From Rhizobium sp. Q54 (GTDB taxonomy: Bacteria; Pseudomonadota; Alphaproteobacteria; Rhizobiales; Xanthobacteraceae), in the NCBI GenBank assembly GCA_945861895.1, contig CAMAWF010000018.1, positions 1 to 48,925 on the forward strand: 48,925 bases of DNA, given 5' to 3'. Both the position numbers and the translations under genes were made by a program. Below are positions 24,635-32,889 of this stretch, piece after piece. Position 1 is the first letter of the stretch, and each line of letters begins with the position of its first letter. The notes under the pieces were generated by a model. It had not been told where the DNA came from. It ran no database searches and saw only the letters and a program-made list of their open reading frames with translations.

Positions 24635-24639
24635 CGACG

Positions 24640-25413
24640 ATGACCGATTACAAGCCGAACGAAATGATGACGATTGCCGCCGCCCGCGCGCTTGGCAATG
24701 ACGACGTCTGCTTCGTCGGCATCGGCATGCCCTCGGCGGCGGCGAACCTGGCGCGGCTTTCGCACGCGCCCGGCGTCACGCTGATCTACGAGTCCGGCAC
24801 GCTGGCGACCAAGCCGACGGTGCTGCCGCTTTCCATCGGCGACGGCGAATTGTGCGAAACCGCGCTCACCACCGTCGCGGTGCCGGAAATGTTCCGCTAC
24901 TGGCTGCAAGGCGGGCGCATCAGCATCGGGTTTCTGGGCGGCGCGCAGATCGACAAATACGCCAATCTCAACACCACCGTGGTCGGCCCCTACGACAAGC
25001 CGAAAGTGCGGCTGCCCGGCGGCGGCGGCGCGCCCGAGATCGCCACCTCCTGCGGCGAAATTTTCATCATCATGGCGCAAGGCAAACGAAGCTTCGTCGA
25101 AAAACTCGACTTCGTGACTTCCATCGGCCACGTCCAGGGCGGCGACAGCCGTGCCAAGCTCGGCATCAAGACCAAGGGCCCGACCAGGCTCATCACCGAT
25201 CTCGCGTTGTTCGAGCCCGACCCGCAGACCAAAGAGATGACGGTGGTGTCGATCCATCCCGGCGTGACGCGCGAGCAGATTCAGGACAACACCGGCTGGC
25301 AGGTGCGCTACGCCGCCAAGGTCGCGCAGACGCTGCCGCCGACCGTGCGCGAATTGGAAGTGCTGCGCGATCTGCATGCGCGCACCGCACGCGTGCAAGG
25401 CGAGGCGGCGTGA
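24640..25413 (+). CDS. pcaJ: 3-oxoadipate CoA-transferase subunit B (CatJ/PcaJ type)
   Basis: A 257-residue beta subunit of the CoA transferase. The catalytic glutamate that carries the CoA thioester is E51 in YESGTLATKP, followed by PLSIGD. It begins five bases after pcaI, and its TGA overlaps the thiolase ATG by one base (TGATG), so pcaI, pcaJ and pcaF form one translationally coupled unit. Confidence 0.86.
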   Translation: MTDYKPNEMMTIAAARALGNDDVCFVGIGMPSAAANLARLSHAPGVTLIYESGTLATKPTVLPLSIGDGELCETALTTVAVPEMFRYWLQGGRISIGFLGGAQIDKYANLNTTVVGPYDKPKVRLPGGGGAPEIATSCGEIFIIMAQGKRSFVEKLDFVTSIGHVQGGDSRAKLGIKTKGPTRLITDLALFEPDPQTKEMTVVSIHPGVTREQIQDNTGWQVRYAAKVAQTLPPTVRELEVLRDLHARTARVQGEAA

Positions 25414-26624
25414 TGGCGGCGCGCGACGTCTTCCTCTGCGATGCGGCGCGCACGCCGATCGGCCGCTACGGCGGCGCGCTCGCCAAGGTGCGCCCCGACG
25501 ATCTCGCCGCGGTGCCGATCAGGGCGCTGATGGCGCGCAATCCCAAGATCGACTGGGAAAAACTCGATGAGGTCTATTACGGCTGCGCCAATCAGGCCGG
25601 CGAGGACAACCGCAACGTCGCGCGCATGGCGCTGCTGCTGGCGGGGCTGCCGGCGAGCGTGCCGGGCGTGACGCTCAATCGTCTTTGCGCGTCGGGCCTG
25701 GAAGCGGTCGGCACCGCGGCGCGCGCCATCCGCGCCGGTGAAATGGAATTCGCCATCGCCGGCGGCGTCGAATCGATGACGCGCGCGCCGTTCGTGCAGG
25801 GAAAGAGCGCGGAGGCGTTTTCGCGCAGCGCCGAAATCTACGACACCACCATCGGCTGGCGCTTCATCAATCCGCTGATGAAGCAGCAATACGGCGTCGA
25901 TTCCATGCCGGAGACCGGAGAGAACGTCGCCGAGGAGTTCCAGGTCACGCGCGCGGATCAGGACGCTTTCGCCGTGCGCTCGCAGCAGCGCGCCGGCAAG
26001 GCCATCGCGTCGGGCTATTTCGGCAAGGAAATCGTCGCGGTCGAAGTGCCGGGCGGCAAGGCCGGGCCCGTCATTGTGGACAAGGACGAGCATCCGCGCC
26101 CCGAAACCACCTTGGAGCAGCTTGCCAAGCTCAAGACGCCGTTCCGCAATCCCGGCACGGTGACGGCGGGCAATGCCTCCGGCGTCAACGACGGCGCGGC
26201 CGCCATGCTGGTGGCGTCCGAAAACGCAGTGAAGGCGTATGGCCTCACGCCGCGGGCGAAAATCCTCGGCATGGCTTCGGCCGCCGTGCCGCCGCGCATT
26301 ATGGGCATCGGTCCGGTGCCCTCCACGCGCAAGCTGATGGCGCTTCTCAAGCTCAAAATTAGCGACTTCGATTTGATCGAAATCAATGAAGCGTTCGCAT
26401 CACAGTCGTTAGCCTGTCTGCGCCAGCTTGGGCTCGCCGACGATGCCGAACAGGTCAATCCGCACGGTGGCGCCATCGCGCTCGGCCATCCGCTCGGGAT
26501 GTCGGGCGCGCGGCTGGCGATGACGGCGGCGCATGGCCTGCACGCAAGACATGGTAAGCTCGGGCTTGCCACCATGTGCGTCGGCGTCGGCCAGGGCGTG
26601 TCGCTTGCGATCGAGCGCGTCTAA
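25413..26624 (+). CDS. pcaF: 3-oxoadipyl-CoA thiolase
   Basis: A 403-residue thiolase with nucleophile C92 (LNRLCASG), NEAFASQ, GHPLGMSGAR and the second cysteine in MCVGVGQG. The family motifs NQAGEDNRNVARMA and PHGGAIALGHPLG are those of 3-oxoadipyl-CoA thiolases, and the position directly after pcaIJ supports cleavage of 3-oxoadipyl-CoA to succinyl-CoA and acetyl-CoA. The start ATG 25413 is fixed by the TGATG overlap. It differs from the thiolase at 19280, so the two are not recent duplicates. Confidence 0.92.
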   Translation: MAARDVFLCDAARTPIGRYGGALAKVRPDDLAAVPIRALMARNPKIDWEKLDEVYYGCANQAGEDNRNVARMALLLAGLPASVPGVTLNRLCASGLEAVGTAARAIRAGEMEFAIAGGVESMTRAPFVQGKSAEAFSRSAEIYDTTIGWRFINPLMKQQYGVDSMPETGENVAEEFQVTRADQDAFAVRSQQRAGKAIASGYFGKEIVAVEVPGGKAGPVIVDKDEHPRPETTLEQLAKLKTPFRNPGTVTAGNASGVNDGAAAMLVASENAVKAYGLTPRAKILGMASAAVPPRIMGIGPVPSTRKLMALLKLKISDFDLIEINEAFASQSLACLRQLGLADDAEQVNPHGGAIALGHPLGMSGARLAMTAAHGLHARHGKLGLATMCVGVGQGVSLAIERV

Positions 26625-26644
26625 TTACGACCGGGGAAAGTGAA

Positions 26645-27343
26645 ATGCCGCTCGTCTATCCGAAGGAAAGCCTCAGCGTTTATCCAAAACATCTCAGCCC
26701 CGGCTATCGCAGCACGGTCAAGCGCTCGCCTTCGAAGCCGCTGATCATCATGCCGCACACTTTGTCGGAACTCACCGGACCGGCCTTCGGCCACGACGCG
26801 GTGCAGGAAGGCGACAACGATCTCACCAAGCAGCACAAGGGCGAACCGCTGGGCGAGCGCATCATCGTGCACGGACATGTGCTCGACGAGGACAAGCGCC
26901 CGGTGCCCGACACGCTGGTGGAACTCTGGCAGGCCAATGCCTGCGGCCGCTACGTGCACAATGTCGACCAGCATCCGGCGCCGCTGGATCCGAACTTCAC
27001 CGGCGCCGGCCGCGCCGTCACCGACAAGAGCGGCTATTACAAATTTATCACAGTCAAGCCCGGTGCCTATCCCTGGGGCAACCATCACAACGCCTGGCGG
27101 CCGAACCACATCCACTTCTCGGTGTTCGGCCATTCGTTCCTCACAAGGCTGGTCACGCAAATGTATTTTCCCGGCGACCCGCTGTTCCCGTTCGACCCGA
27201 TCTATAATTCGGTGACCGACGAGAAGGCGCGCGCGCGCATGGTCTCAAGCTTCGACCTCGACAACACCGTTCCCGACTGGGCGCTCTGCTTTCGCTTCGA
27301 CATGGTCCTGCGCGGGCGCGAGCAGACCCCGATGGAGCATTGA
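26645..27343 (+). CDS. pcaH: Protocatechuate 3,4-dioxygenase beta subunit
   Basis: A 232-residue non-haem iron(III) intradiol dioxygenase subunit. The four iron ligands are all visible with correct spacing: Y103 (GRYVHN), Y142 (GAYPW), H155 and H157 (RPNHIHFS). The enzyme cleaves protocatechuate to 3-carboxy-cis,cis-muconate. The start ATG 26645 follows GGGGAAAGTGA. It is 20 bases after pcaF and abuts pcaG. It carries the active site for the alpha/beta pair. Confidence 0.95.
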   Translation: MPLVYPKESLSVYPKHLSPGYRSTVKRSPSKPLIIMPHTLSELTGPAFGHDAVQEGDNDLTKQHKGEPLGERIIVHGHVLDEDKRPVPDTLVELWQANACGRYVHNVDQHPAPLDPNFTGAGRAVTDKSGYYKFITVKPGAYPWGNHHNAWRPNHIHFSVFGHSFLTRLVTQMYFPGDPLFPFDPIYNSVTDEKARARMVSSFDLDNTVPDWALCFRFDMVLRGREQTPMEH

Positions 27344-27967
27344 ATGTCCGAGCTCACGCCATCGCAAACGGTCGGCCCGTTTTTCGCCTATGGTCTTGCG
27401 CCGAACAACCGCTGCGAGTGGCGGCCGCCGGGCGGTGAAAAACTCTATGACTGGAAGGACACGGTCGGAGCCAATCTGGTGACGCCGGACGCCTCTGGCG
27501 AGCGCATCCGCATCGAGGGCCGCGTGATCGACGGCGACGGCGCGCCGATCAACGACGCCATGATCGAGATCTGGCAGGCGGACGCGCAGGGCCGCTACGC
27601 GCATCCGCGCGACAACCGCGCGCTGCCGAACACCGCGTTCAAAGGCTTCGGCCGCTCCGCCACCGACAAGGACGGTGTCTACAGCTTCGACACCATCAAG
27701 CCGGGTGCGGTGGCGGGCCCGAATGGAAAAGCCCAGGCGCCGCACATCGTCGTGTGCATTTTTTCGCGCGGCATGTTGCGGCAGATTTACACGCGCATGT
27801 ATTTTTCCGACGAGAAGGCAAACGCGAGCGACCCCATCCTCGCGCTTGTGCCGGTGGATCGCCGGCCGACCCTGGTGGCAACGAAAGATAAGGCCGCAAC
27901 AAAGCCGCTCTACCGTTTCGACATCCGGGTGCAGGGCGGCAACGAAACCGTCTTCTTCGACATCTAA
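27344..27967 (+). CDS. pcaG: Protocatechuate 3,4-dioxygenase alpha subunit
   Basis: A 207-residue partner of PcaH with the usual intradiol fold features TPSQTVGPFFAYGL and EIWQADAQGRYAHP. As expected for the alpha subunit, it does not supply the full iron-ligand set. Its ATG follows the pcaH stop directly. It ends the pca operon; pcaB, pcaC and pcaD are not downstream. Confidence 0.95.
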   Translation: MSELTPSQTVGPFFAYGLAPNNRCEWRPPGGEKLYDWKDTVGANLVTPDASGERIRIEGRVIDGDGAPINDAMIEIWQADAQGRYAHPRDNRALPNTAFKGFGRSATDKDGVYSFDTIKPGAVAGPNGKAQAPHIVVCIFSRGMLRQIYTRMYFSDEKANASDPILALVPVDRRPTLVATKDKAATKPLYRFDIRVQGGNETVFFDI

Positions 27968-27987
27968 ATCGGCTGCGATTTCCAGCC

Positions 27988-28026
27988 TGCCCACCCATTT
28001 GTGGGCATAGTGGGCAATTGCCCACT
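27988..28026. promoter_or_regulatory. Array of GTGGGCA half-sites with an 18-bp perfect palindrome
   Basis: Four half-sites are seen: TGCCCAC (27988-27994), GTGGGCA (28001-28007), and GTGGGCA with TGCCCAC in the perfect palindrome AGTGGGCAATTGCCCACT (28009-28026). They alternate in orientation in the 251-base gap between pcaG and the methyltransferase-like gene. No T-run follows, so terminator function is doubtful. The rest of the gap (to 28218) shows a weak TTGACG at 28153 and AGGAAA before the next ATG, and nothing else I can identify. Confidence 0.5.
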
Positions 28027-28218
28027 TTACCTCGTAAGCTTGCTCGGATAGCGGTACAGCAGCCTAACAATCACCCGGTATCGCCCCATGCAGGCGACGG
28101 TGGGAAATCGCCCAAATTCTTGGCCCATCTTGGAACATCGTGTTTTGTGGTTGACGTAAAAGCCCGCGCTTGGTTCGCTTTCCGATAAAGGCCGCAGAGC
28201 CACACAGGAAACGCCGCC

Positions 28219-29622
28219 ATGAACGAGCAAATCCTGCAAGAGATCGCCGACTTCTGCCGTCAGCGCGGGCTGGCGGAATCGACCTTCGGCCGCCGCGCCG
28301 TCAACGACGGCAAACTGGCAAGCCGTCTGCGCAACGGCGGCCGCATCACCACCGATACGCTCGATCGCATCCGCTCGTTCATATCGCGCACCGGCGAGGG
28401 CGCCGTCGCCAACCGCCGCGTGCTGATCGATGCTTCGGCGGAGCGCGCGCACCGATCGGCGCCTCCGCTGGCGCCAGCCGCGCCGCTGCGTTCCGACGAC
28501 CCGCAACGCAATTTCCGCTTTTTCGACAACCGGCAAAAATATCTGCTGTTCGTGAACACCTGCAGCGAGAAATGGGAAATCGCCAATCGCGTCGGACTTG
28601 AGCTTTCCAGCCTGCATCCGCGGCCGCCGGCGGTGCGGGTGTTCGACGCCGGCGTCGGCGACGGCACCGTGCTCGCGCGCGTCATGCGCCAGATGCACGA
28701 CAATTTTCCGCACATGCCGTTCTATATCGTCGGCAAGGAAATCAGCCTGGAAGACGTTCGCCTCACGCTGCAAAAAATGGCGGACCGCTTCTTCGAGCAT
28801 CCCTCGACCGTGCTGGTGCTCACCAATCTCGCTTATGCGGAGGCGCCTTGGCTCGCCGTGAAGTCGCTCAGCGCCGCGACCAGCCTGGTGTGGAACGAGA
28901 TCGCACTGACGGGGAATTCGTCGCACCGGTTCGAGGAGCAGATCACCGAGCTGGAGCCGTTCCTGGCGGCGAACTGGAAGGCCAAGGTGAGCCCGAATAG
29001 CGGCAACCCGGTCTACGAGCGGCCGGTCATCCTGGTGATCTACCGCGCCGATCATCGTTTCCTGCTCGATCCGATCCTGCCCAAGCCGGGTGGCACGGTT
29101 GCGGATTACGACCTCGTTCTCGCCTCGCAGCCCTATCGCGCGCGCGCGAGCGTCGAGTTCAAGGCCAAGCGCGTCATCGCGCCGCTCGCCCGTGCGCTCG
29201 GGCCCGGCGGCCGCATGATCGCAATTCACTCCTATGGCTACGATCCCGGCATGGAGATCATTCACAAGGTCTGGCCGGAGGACAATCCGTTTTCGTCCAA
29301 CCGCCACGAAATCCTCAAGACGGTGAAGCAGGAGCTCGGGCCCGCCGGACGCGAGCTTAATTTCAACGCCTATTCCGATCACCGCTCGTTGTTCCGCTAC
29401 GATATGCACACGCTGCCGTCGGAGATTTCCGCCTCGATCGGCACCTCGACGCTGCTGGCGGCGTGGAATGCGGCGATTTACGTGGCGCAGATCGAAGACG
29501 ACCGGCTTTCCGATGTGAACAGCGACCGCCGCTACATCGAGGCGACGCGCGAGGTGCTGCAAAAACACGGCGGGCTGTGGTTCTACGATGAATCCTACGT
29601 CATCTCCCGCCGGCGCGAGTAA
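28219..29622 (+). CDS. SAM-dependent methyltransferase-like protein with N-terminal HTH-like segment
   Basis: A 467-residue protein. Residues about 140-152 are a class I SAM-binding motif I (VFDAGVGDGTVL). The N-terminal 60 residues (GLAESTFGRRAVNDGKLAS then LRNGGRIT) look like a small DNA-binding or recognition segment, joined by an Ala/Pro linker (80-92). I do not know the substrate. AGGAAA precedes the ATG. The next gene begins nine bases downstream and is folate-related, so a one-carbon role is possible, but methylation of a small molecule or protein unrelated to folate is equally open. Confidence 0.7.
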   Translation: MNEQILQEIADFCRQRGLAESTFGRRAVNDGKLASRLRNGGRITTDTLDRIRSFISRTGEGAVANRRVLIDASAERAHRSAPPLAPAAPLRSDDPQRNFRFFDNRQKYLLFVNTCSEKWEIANRVGLELSSLHPRPPAVRVFDAGVGDGTVLARVMRQMHDNFPHMPFYIVGKEISLEDVRLTLQKMADRFFEHPSTVLVLTNLAYAEAPWLAVKSLSAATSLVWNEIALTGNSSHRFEEQITELEPFLAANWKAKVSPNSGNPVYERPVILVIYRADHRFLLDPILPKPGGTVADYDLVLASQPYRARASVEFKAKRVIAPLARALGPGGRMIAIHSYGYDPGMEIIHKVWPEDNPFSSNRHEILKTVKQELGPAGRELNFNAYSDHRSLFRYDMHTLPSEISASIGTSTLLAAWNAAIYVAQIEDDRLSDVNSDRRYIEATREVLQKHGGLWFYDESYVISRRRE

Positions 29623-29630
29623 CCGGGGCC

Positions 29631-30479
29631 GTGCCGGCGCGCGGCTTTTCGCTTGAGGCGACACGGCCGTCTTCCGCCGAATTGACCGAGCTTGCCGGGC
29701 TGCTGGACAAGGCAACGCCGATCTATCTCAGCGCCGTGCCGGCGCAAAGTCATCGCGAACTTGCCGAGACGGCGGCGATGGTGCGCAAAGCCGGCTTCGA
29801 GCCGGTCGCGCATCTTGCGGCTCGGCGTTTCTCCTCGGCGGTGGAGCTCAACGATTTTCTCAAGCGCGTTCGCGGCGAAGCCGATATGCGCCGCCTGCTT
29901 GTCATCGCCGGCGACAGCGAGCGTCCCGCCGGGCCTTTCAGTGACGCGCTGGCGGCGATCGCGAACGGCGCCTTGCGCGCGGCCGGCATCGAGGAGGTCG
30001 GCATTGCGGGCCATCCGGAAGGTCATGCGCGCATCGTGCAGGAGGCGATCGAGCGCGCGCTTGACGATAAAATAGCCGCGGCGGCGAAGGCCGGCCTGCG
30101 CGTCCATATCGTCAGTCAGTTTTCGTTCCAGCCCGAGGCCATTGTCGCCTGGCTCAAGCGGCTGCGCGCGCGCGGCATTGCCGCGCCGGTCAAGGCCGGC
30201 ATGGCCGGGCCGACCAGCCTGCCCGCGCTATTGCGTTATGCCAAACGCTGCGGCGTGCGCGCCTCGGTCCAGGGCCTGATGTCGGGTGCCGCCGCCGCGC
30301 TCGCCGGTCATGTCGGGCCGGACCGGATCGTCGAGGCGCTGATGGCGGCCGGCAATGACATTGGCGACGTCTCGCCGCATTACTTTTCGTTCGGCGGCAT
30401 CGTGCAGACCGCGCGTTATGCGCGCGATACGGCGATGGGACGCCTCGCCGCGGGACGTGCTATCAATCATGCAAACTAA
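29631..30479 (+). CDS. Methylenetetrahydrofolate reductase-like protein
   Basis: A 282-residue TIM-barrel protein resembling MetF. A glutamate in FSLEATRP takes the place of the catalytic Glu of FEFFPP, PVAHLAARRF corresponds to the HLT segment, and VSQFSFQP plus PVKAGMAGPTS match the C-terminal flavin/folate regions. Similarity to true MetF is distant, so the reaction (5,10-methylene- to 5-methyl-tetrahydrofolate, or reverse) is a hypothesis. The GTG at 29631 is the first start after the upstream stop; its ribosome-binding site is weak. It is followed by two MetE-like genes. Confidence 0.72.
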   Translation: MPARGFSLEATRPSSAELTELAGLLDKATPIYLSAVPAQSHRELAETAAMVRKAGFEPVAHLAARRFSSAVELNDFLKRVRGEADMRRLLVIAGDSERPAGPFSDALAAIANGALRAAGIEEVGIAGHPEGHARIVQEAIERALDDKIAAAAKAGLRVHIVSQFSFQPEAIVAWLKRLRARGIAAPVKAGMAGPTSLPALLRYAKRCGVRASVQGLMSGAAAALAGHVGPDRIVEALMAAGNDIGDVSPHYFSFGGIVQTARYARDTAMGRLAAGRAINHAN

Positions 30480-30529
30480 GCCCGCGGCCTTCGGGCGATA
30501 AGCGGGCCATTGTTGGAGGAGCCGTCATC

Positions 30530-31636
30530 ATGCAACGAACCAAACCACCCTTCCGCGCCGATCATGTCGGCAGCTTTTTACGCACCGCCGCGATCAAGGA
30601 CGCGCGCGCCAAGCGCGACAAGGGCGAAATCAGCGCCGCGCAACTTAAGGAAATCGAGGACCGCGAGATCGAGAAGATCGTCAAGAAGCAGGAGGAGATC
30701 GGTCTGCAGCTTGCGACCGACGGCGAATACCGGCGCTCGTGGTGGCATTTCGATTTTTTCAGCATGCTCGACGGCGTCGAGCTTTATCAGCTCGACCACG
30801 GCATTCAATTCCAGGGCGTGCAGACCAAGGCGCAGAGCATTCGCATCAAGAGCAAGCTCGGCTTCTCCAAGCATCCGATGCTCGAGCACTTCAAATTTCT
30901 CAAGGCGCATACCCGCGTGGTGCCGAAAATGACTATTCCTGCGCCGAGCGTGATGCACTTCCGGCTGGAGCCGGGCGCGGTGAACAAAGACGCCTATGCC
31001 GACCGCGACGCGATTTTCGACGATCTGGCGAAGACCTATCAGCAGGCGATCCGCGCGTTCTACGACGCCGGCTGCCGCTATCTGCAATTCGACGACACCG
31101 CCTGGGCTTATCTCTGCTCGCAGGAAGAACTGAAAAAAGCCAAGGACCGCGGCCTCGACATCGGCCACTTGCAGCAGACCTACACCCGCACCATCAACAA
31201 GGCGCTCGAGGCGAAGCCCGCCGACATGACGATCACCACGCATGTTTGCCGCGGCAATTTTCGCTCGACCTGGATTTCATCCGGCGGCTACGAGCCGGTG
31301 GCCGAGCAATTGTTCGGCAAGTGCAACTACGACGGTTATTTCCTCGAATATGACAGCGAGCGCGCCGGCGGATTCGAGCCGCTGCGTTTCATCCCCAAGG
31401 GCAACAAGATCGTGGTGCTCGGCCTCGTCACCTCCAAGTCGGGGCGGTTGGAGCCGAAAGCCGACATCAAGAAACGCATCGAGGAGGCGACCAAATTTGT
31501 CGCGCTCGACCAGCTTGCGCTCTCCCCGCAATGCGGCTTCGCCTCCACCGAGGAAGGCAATGTGCTGGCGGAGGAGGAGCAATGGGCGAAGCTCAAGATG
31601 ATCGTGGATTTGTCGAAGGAAGTGTGGGGCAAGTAA
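30530..31636 (+). CDS. MetE C-terminal-like methyltransferase, copy 1
   Basis: A 368-residue protein matching the zinc-dependent C-terminal domain of cobalamin-independent methionine synthase. Zinc ligands are H238 and C240 (THVCRGN), E273 (FLEYDSE) and C335 (SPQCGF). It lacks the N-terminal MetE half, as do the YxjG/YxjH-like family members, so it probably uses a donor other than polyglutamyl methyl-folate. GGAGG precedes the ATG. A tandem paralogue lies 13 bases after its stop. Confidence 0.85.
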   Translation: MQRTKPPFRADHVGSFLRTAAIKDARAKRDKGEISAAQLKEIEDREIEKIVKKQEEIGLQLATDGEYRRSWWHFDFFSMLDGVELYQLDHGIQFQGVQTKAQSIRIKSKLGFSKHPMLEHFKFLKAHTRVVPKMTIPAPSVMHFRLEPGAVNKDAYADRDAIFDDLAKTYQQAIRAFYDAGCRYLQFDDTAWAYLCSQEELKKAKDRGLDIGHLQQTYTRTINKALEAKPADMTITTHVCRGNFRSTWISSGGYEPVAEQLFGKCNYDGYFLEYDSERAGGFEPLRFIPKGNKIVVLGLVTSKSGRLEPKADIKKRIEEATKFVALDQLALSPQCGFASTEEGNVLAEEEQWAKLKMIVDLSKEVWGK

Positions 31637-31649
31637 GGGGACTGCGAGC

Positions 31650-32756
31650 ATGACCAAGCGTACGGCGGCGCCGTTCCGCGCCGATCACGTCGGCAGCCTG
31701 CTGCGCACGCCGGCGCTGCAACAAGCCCGCGCCAAACGCGCCAAGGGCGAGATCGATGCCGCGCAACTTAAGGAAATTGAGGACCGCGAAATCGAAAAGA
31801 TCATCCGCAAGCAGGAAGAGATCGGCCTGCAACTCGCGACCGACGGGGAATTCCGCCGCTCCTGGTGGCATTTCGATTTCTTCCGCAACCTTGAAGGCAT
31901 TGAGTTTTATTTCACCGACAAGGGCATCAAGTTTCACGGCGTCGATACCAAGGCGGAAAGCGTGCGCACCGTCGGCAAGGTCGGCTTTCGCGGCCATCCG
32001 CACATCGAGCATTTCAAGTTCGTCAAAGACCACACGCGCGTGGCGGCGAAGATGACGATCCCCGCGCCCGGCGTTGTGCACTTCCGGCAAGGGCGCGTGT
32101 CGATCAGCAAACAGGTCTATCCCGAGCTTGACGCCTTCTTCGACGATCTCGCGCAAGCCTACAAAAAAGCCGTGCAGGCGTTTTACGATGCCGGCTGCCG
32201 CTATCTGCAGCTCGACGACACCACCTGGGCGATGATGTGCGACGCCGCCGAACGGCAGCACTCGCGCGAGCGCGGCGACGACCCGGACAAGCTGCCGAAA
32301 ATCTACGCCCGGATGATCGCCACCGCGATCAAGGATCGCCCCGCCGACATGGTGGTCACCATGCACTCCTGCCGCGGCAATTTCCGTTCCACCTGGATCG
32401 CCGAAGGCGGCTACGAGCCGGTGGCCGAAGTCATGTTCAACGAGACGCCGCTCGACGGTTATTTTCTCGAATACGACAGCGAGCGCTCCGGCGGCTTCGA
32501 GCCGCTGCGCTTTTTCCCCAAGGGCAAGAAGCAGCTTGTGCTCGGTCTTGTCACCTCGAAAAGCGGCCGGCTGGAGCCGAAAGACGAAATCAAGCGGCGC
32601 ATCGACGAGGCGACGAAATATGTGGCGCTCGATCAGATTTGCCTTTCGCCGCAATGCGGCTTCGCCTCGACCGAGGAGGGCAATATTCTTGCCGAGGACG
32701 AGCAATGGGCGAAGCTGCGCATGATCGTCGAATTGGCCGACGAGGTGTGGGGCTGA
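31650..32756 (+). CDS. MetE C-terminal-like methyltransferase, copy 2
   Basis: A 368-residue paralogue of the preceding gene, same length and same zinc site: H239 and C241 (MHSCRGN), E274 and C336. Identity is high across the N-terminal third and the zinc region. Variation concentrates at about 80-120 and 195-220, which suggests different substrates or a heteromer. AGGGGA lies upstream of the ATG. A duplicated pair kept in full is more consistent with specialisation than with redundancy. Confidence 0.85.
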   Translation: MTKRTAAPFRADHVGSLLRTPALQQARAKRAKGEIDAAQLKEIEDREIEKIIRKQEEIGLQLATDGEFRRSWWHFDFFRNLEGIEFYFTDKGIKFHGVDTKAESVRTVGKVGFRGHPHIEHFKFVKDHTRVAAKMTIPAPGVVHFRQGRVSISKQVYPELDAFFDDLAQAYKKAVQAFYDAGCRYLQLDDTTWAMMCDAAERQHSRERGDDPDKLPKIYARMIATAIKDRPADMVVTMHSCRGNFRSTWIAEGGYEPVAEVMFNETPLDGYFLEYDSERSGGFEPLRFFPKGKKQLVLGLVTSKSGRLEPKDEIKRRIDEATKYVALDQICLSPQCGFASTEEGNILAEDEQWAKLRMIVELADEVWG

Positions 32757-32769
32757 TCGCCCTCCTTTG

Positions 32770-32856
32770 TCATTGCCGGGCTTGACCCGGCAATCCATCA
32801 TAAGAAACAACAAATCTCGCGTTCGAGATGGACCCCCGGGTCAAGCCCGGGGGTGA
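32770..32856. repeat. Paired-hairpin element D (87 bp)
   Basis: The left hairpin (32770-32799) has stem TTGCCGGG/CCCGGCAA with loop CTTGA, preceded by TCA and followed by TCC. The right hairpin (32827-32856), in reverse complement, has stem CCCCCGGG/CCCGGGGG with the same loop and the same flanks. Compared with elements at 18005 and 36068, the outer three stem positions change on both arms together. It lies between the methyltransferase pair and the SDR gene. Confidence 0.88.
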
Positions 32857-32889
32857 CCGGTGTGAGATCGTCGCGTCTGGGGGAATAGA

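Noticed and set aside
30480-30529. SAM or SAH riboswitch before the MetE-like genes
   Set aside because: The gap is only 50 bases with a short GCCCGC/GCGGGC stem; it is too small for the known classes and shows no matching core.
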